The translations under genes were made by a program, and so were the position numbers. A stretch of 37,914 nucleotides of DNA from an uncultured Lachnospiraceae bacterium (GTDB lineage Bacteria > Bacillota > Clostridia > Lachnospirales > Lachnospiraceae), in contig CAMNSD010000040.1 of assembly GCA_946554445.1 (NCBI GenBank), positions 1 to 37,914 on the forward strand, given 5' to 3'. This document shows, one piece after another, positions 37,710 through 37,914 of the stretch (positions are counted from its first letter, which is position 1; each line of letters begins with the position of its first letter). The notes below the pieces were generated by a model. The model was not told where the DNA came from. It saw only the letters and a list, made by a program, of their open reading frames with translations, and ran no database searches.

Positions 37710-37914
37710 TTACATTAGGAACCTGTCAAACTCCATGAGCAGTCGCTTCTGAAGTTCCCGATCAGACAAAGAATTTAGGAATTCTTCGCTCCGGCCGGCC
37801 TCCATCAACAACGTGCCCAGTTTGTTTATCTTTAACTCCCCTTCTTTTCTTCCTTCTTTTCTTCCATTTTCCCAGCCTTCACTCCGCAGGGTTCTCTCAT
37901 ATTTCTCCACATCA
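37710..37914 (-). CDS. C-terminal end of an Rpn/PDDEXK-like protein (cut by the window edge)
   Basis: The open frame runs off the right edge with no stop, so only the last 67 residues are seen; the GTG at 37910 is probably not the real start. The Glu/Arg/Gly/Lys-rich stretch (SEGWENGRKEGRKEGELK) and the ending AGRSEEFLNSLSDRELQKRL match C-termini of Rpn-type nuclease/transposase-family proteins of gut Clostridia. The catalytic domain, if present, is outside the window. Confidence 0.6.
   Translation of the reverse strand, partial: DVEKYERTLRSEGWENGRKEGRKEGELKINKLGTLLMEAGRSEEFLNSLSDRELQKRLLMEFDRFLM

Overview
The window looks like chromosome from a butyrate-forming Lachnospiraceae-type Clostridium relative (Firmicutes). 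This rests on gene content: phosphate butyryltransferase plus butyrate kinase, split purine genes (transformylase-only PurH beside an archaeal-type IMP cyclohydrolase), DapL, an AspRS-GatCAB operon behind a T-box, glnA followed by an ANTAR regulator, DUF975 and SprA-like proteins, and RF2 with the classic programmed frameshift. Nearly all genes lie on the minus strand; only a three-gene envelope cluster (about 9.8-12.1 kb) and one membrane-anchored orphan (25.1 kb) are on the plus strand. No rRNA, tRNA, CRISPR array, phage module or intact transposase gene was seen.

Layout. 0.1-6.3 kb: a small Cys-rich protein, then an oligopeptide ABC transporter read B-C-D-F-A, with a folded palindromic element just after oppA. 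6.3-9.4 kb: Tex, then a remnant of an Rpn-like protein. 9.8-12.1 kb: an Asn/Pro/Tyr/Gly-repeat membrane protein, a SprA-like HExxH protein and a DUF975 membrane protein, behind one promoter. 12.2-15.9 kb: secA then prfB. 16.0-18.0 kb: ptb-buk, making butyrate and ATP from butyryl-CoA. 18.2-24.3 kb: guaB, a PocR/GAF/PAS/GGDEF/EAL protein, purO and the PurH transformylase, covering AICAR to XMP, with a c-di-GMP enzyme directly upstream of and abutting purO. 24.4-27.0 kb: two unknown membrane proteins and an SDR. 27.3-32.9 kb: aspS-gatC-gatA-gatB behind a T-box leader, the indirect route to Asn-tRNA and/or Gln-tRNA. 33.0-35.1 kb: dapF-dapL. 35.3-37.2 kb: glnA and an ANTAR regulator. The window ends in the C-terminal part of another Rpn-like protein.

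The most unusual content is non-coding. (1) A 56-base palindromic element occurs twice, both times inside a 5' leader and in the same orientation to the gene: the ptb-buk leader and the aspS T-box leader, where it splits the T-box upstream of the antiterminator. (2) A longer inverted-repeat element (MITE-like, 165 and 295 bp) occurs twice; its arms show compensatory changes between copies, its ends carry outward TTGACA boxes, and one end lies where the -35 box of glnA would be. (3) An 84-base three-way-junction palindrome directly follows oppA.

All coordinates, folds and promoters were worked out by eye; no alignment or folding program was run.
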